DNA from: Candidatus Rokuibacteriota bacterium
GTDB lineage: Bacteria; Methylomirabilota; Methylomirabilia; Rokubacteriales; CSP1-6
Length of the DNA: 64,000 nucleotides
Assembly: GCA_023248995.1 (NCBI GenBank)
Contig: JAHFDN010000001.1
Location: forward strand, 62,001-126,000
Direction of reading: 5' to 3'
This document shows positions 62,209-64,000 of the stretch, piece by piece (position 1 is the first letter of the stretch; each line of letters begins with the position of its first letter). The notes under the pieces were generated by a model that made no database searches, was not told the origin of the DNA, and was given only the letters and a program-made list of their open reading frames with translations. A program made the translations under genes and the position numbers.

Positions 62209-64000
62209 TCGTGACCTCCCGTTGACGCTCAGCCTTGATGCGTGCCTGGGCCCCCGCCAGGCGCGCGATCGGAATCATGAAGGGAGAGCAGGACACGTAG
62301 GTCATCCTCACCCGATGGCAGAATTCGACGGACCCGGGCTCCCCGCCGTGCTCTCCGCAGATCCCCACCTTCAAGTCCGGCCTGGTTTTCCGCCCTCGCT
62401 CGATCCCAATCTTGACCAGCTCGCCAACGCCCTCCAGATCCAGCACCGAAAACGGGTCGGCCGGCAGGATCCCGCGCTCCAGGTAGAAGGGGAGAAACTT
62501 GGCGACGTCGTCGCGACTATACCCGAACGTCATCTGCGTCAGGTCGTTGGTCCCGAACGAGAAAAACTCGGCGTCCTGCGCAATCTGGTCCGCCACCAGT
62601 GCGGCGCGCGGCACTTCGATCATCGTCCCGATGAGATACTTCACGGACATGTTGGTCTCGGCCAGGACCGCATCCGCCACCGTTCTGGTCATCTCGTGGG
62701 TGAGCTTCATTTCGCCGAGCGTTCCCGTCAGCGGGATCATGATCTCCGGTTCGACCCGGATACCCTCGCGGCTAACCGCGCAGGCGGCCTCCATGATGGC
62801 GCGGACCTGCATCTCGTAGATTTCCGGGAACGTGATGCCGAGCCGGCAGCCGCGGTGCCCCAGCATGGGGTTGAACTCCTGCAGCGCGCGCACCTTGGCC
62901 ATGATCTCTTCAAGTTCCTTCATCCGCTCGGGGTTGATACCAAGCGCGTCCAGGCGCGTGTGCTCTTCGAGCAGATCGGTGTAGTGCGGGAGGAACTCGT
63001 GCAGCGGCGGATCGAGGAGGCGGACCGTGACCGGAAACCCGTCCATCGCGCGAAAGATTCCGATGAAGTCCTCGCGCTGGAACGGCAGAAGCCGCTCCGC
63101 CGCCTTTCGGCGTGCCAGCGTATCCGTCGCCATGATCATTTCGCGGACGATTGGGATCCGATCGGCCTGGAAGAACATGTGCTCGGTGCGGACCAGGCCG
63201 ATCCCCTCCGCCCCGTTCTCGCGGGCCTTCCGCGCGTCCTGCGGGGTGTCGGCGTTCGCGCGGACGCCGAGCGTGCGGGTCTCATCGGCCCACTTCAGCA
63301 AGACCCGGAGCTCTTCGCTGATGGGTGGCGGAACGCGCGTGATGGTGTCCGAGAATATTTCCCCCGTATGACCGTCCAGCGCGATGACGTCGCCTTCGCG
63401 GATGAGGATCCGGCCCGCCTGGAACGCGCGCCGTTCTTCGTCGACGAAGACCTCGCCGGCGCCGACGATGCAGCACTTCCCCATGCCGCGCGCCACCACG
63501 GCGGCGTGCGAGGTGAGGCCGCCGCGCGCCGTGAGGACGCCTTCCGCTGCCCACATCCCGGCGACGTCTTCGGGCGAGGTCTCCGGACGAACGAGGATGA
63601 CCTTCTGCCCCTCCTTGCCCCACTCGACGGCGCGGTCGGCTTCGAATACGACGCGCCCGACGGCCGCCCCAGGGCCGGCCGGCAGGCCTTTCGCGAGCAG
63701 ATGTCCCTTCCCCGCGGCGCGCGCCTTGTCGGTGGGATCGAAGATCCAATGGAGCAGCTCCTGCAGCCGGTGCGGCTCGACGCGGAGCAGCGCGGTCTCC
63801 CTGTCGATCAGCCCTTCGCGCACCATCTCGACGGCGATCCGGACGGCGGCGCGGGCGGTCCGTTTTCCTGAGCGAGTCTGCAAGAGGAACAGCGTGCCCT
63901 CCTGGACGGTAAATTCGATGTCCTGCATGTCCCGGTAGTGGTGCTCGAGCCGATCCTTGATCGCTACCAGGTCGTCGTAGACGCTCGGCGCCCGCTGCCG
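62201..64000 (-). CDS. ppdK: Pyruvate, phosphate dikinase, N-terminus cut by the window edge
   Basis: About 599 C-terminal codons of the usual 870-900 residues are visible; the frame is open to base 64000. The end of the ATP-grasp domain (YRDMQDIEFTVQEG, FLLQTR) is followed by the swivelling phosphohistidine domain with GGLTSHAAVVARGMGK. The PEP/pyruvate barrel comes next (GIGLVRTEHMFF, MLGHRGCRLGITFPEIY, FGTNDLTQMTFG, ICGEHGGEP). It interconverts pyruvate, ATP and phosphate with PEP, AMP and pyrophosphate. It appears to be upstream in the branched-chain amino acid run, so it could supply or drain pyruvate. Confidence 0.96.
   Translation of the reverse strand, partial: RQRAPSVYDDLVAIKDRLEHHYRDMQDIEFTVQEGTLFLLQTRSGKRTARAAVRIAVEMVREGLIDRETALLRVEPHRLQELLHWIFDPTDKARAAGKGHLLAKGLPAGPGAAVGRVVFEADRAVEWGKEGQKVILVRPETSPEDVAGMWAAEGVLTARGGLTSHAAVVARGMGKCCIVGAGEVFVDEERRAFQAGRILIREGDVIALDGHTGEIFSDTITRVPPPISEELRVLLKWADETRTLGVRANADTPQDARKARENGAEGIGLVRTEHMFFQADRIPIVREMIMATDTLARRKAAERLLPFQREDFIGIFRAMDGFPVTVRLLDPPLHEFLPHYTDLLEEHTRLDALGINPERMKELEEIMAKVRALQEFNPMLGHRGCRLGITFPEIYEMQVRAIMEAACAVSREGIRVEPEIMIPLTGTLGEMKLTHEMTRTVADAVLAETNMSVKYLIGTMIEVPRAALVADQIAQDAEFFSFGTNDLTQMTFGYSRDDVAKFLPFYLERGILPADPFSVLDLEGVGELVKIGIERGRKTRPDLKVGICGEHGGEPGSVEFCHRVRMTYVSCSPFMIPIARLAGAQARIKAERQREVTNA

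Overview
The window is a gene-dense, very GC-rich bacterial chromosome segment. Almost every gene runs on the minus strand; the only plus-strand gene is a YeeE/YedE-type transporter at 22325-23329. There is no gap above about 200 bases without a gene, no rRNA, no CRISPR array and no insertion sequence. The genes point to a respiring Gram-negative-type bacterium: twin-arginine signals, a Tol-Pal-type lipoprotein, an Alternative Complex III, and a molybdenum- or tungsten-dependent formate dehydrogenase. The combination of high GC, Alternative Complex III and delta-proteobacteria/NC10-like gene order (dprA-topA-xerC-hslVU; ilvBNC-psd-pssA-leuA) suggests Methylomirabilota/Rokubacteria or a neighbouring phylum. 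That placement is inference and untested.

Layout in map order. 1-372: a cut ceramidase-family membrane protein. 528-4297: an operon of radical SAM protein, HemQ/chlorite dismutase-family protein, Rieske ferredoxin and moaA. 4372-6625: three tRNA genes (Gly, Cys, Leu) behind a near-consensus promoter, followed on the same strand by yjbQ and rtcB. 6689-9885: pgsA-plsY-gpsA-galT. 9975-21330: an eleven-gene chain of overlapping or nearly touching genes, dprA-topA-xerC-hslV-hslU-argB-argD-argF-(small unknown)-argG-comB. 21435-25105: a CpoB-like lipoprotein, a thiosulfate/sulfur transporter candidate, a beta-propeller protein and a SoxYZ-like fused carrier under a promoter with a 20-bp perfect palindrome. 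25149-33413: moeA and the complete Alternative Complex III operon actABCDEF.

33550-37036 is an Rrf2 regulator with a sulfur-carrier cysteine module (cysM, CysO-like carrier, JAMM protease) and hemL. 37092-41919 is the early tetrapyrrole cluster ccsA/hemX-hemA-hemC-hemD-hemB. 42114-49298 holds formate dehydrogenase (fdhA, fdhB, nrfD-type anchor), an intrinsic terminator, an alternative-oxidase/PTOX-like di-iron protein, then fdhD and fdhE. 49415-64000 is a long amino-acid and lipid chain: ppdK (cut at the right edge), a DapA-family aldolase, ilvB, ilvN, ilvC, psd, pssA, leuA, leuC, leuD, leuB, asd, a small membrane protein, truA and a small unknown protein.

How the parts fit: the ilv/leu block makes branched-chain amino acids, and the arg block makes arginine from acetylglutamate. 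The hem block, hemL and the HemQ-like protein supply heme for the cytochromes of Alternative Complex III. MoaA, MoeA, FdhD and FdhE supply and mature the molybdenum cofactor for formate dehydrogenase. Formate electrons would enter the quinone pool through the NrfD subunit and could leave through Alternative Complex III or directly to oxygen through the AOX-like protein. The most novel-looking points are the AOX-like gene lodged inside the formate dehydrogenase locus, the CysO-like carrier with an extra Arg after its GG, tRNAs apparently co-transcribed with an RNA ligase, and the palindromic operator of the SoxYZ-like operon.
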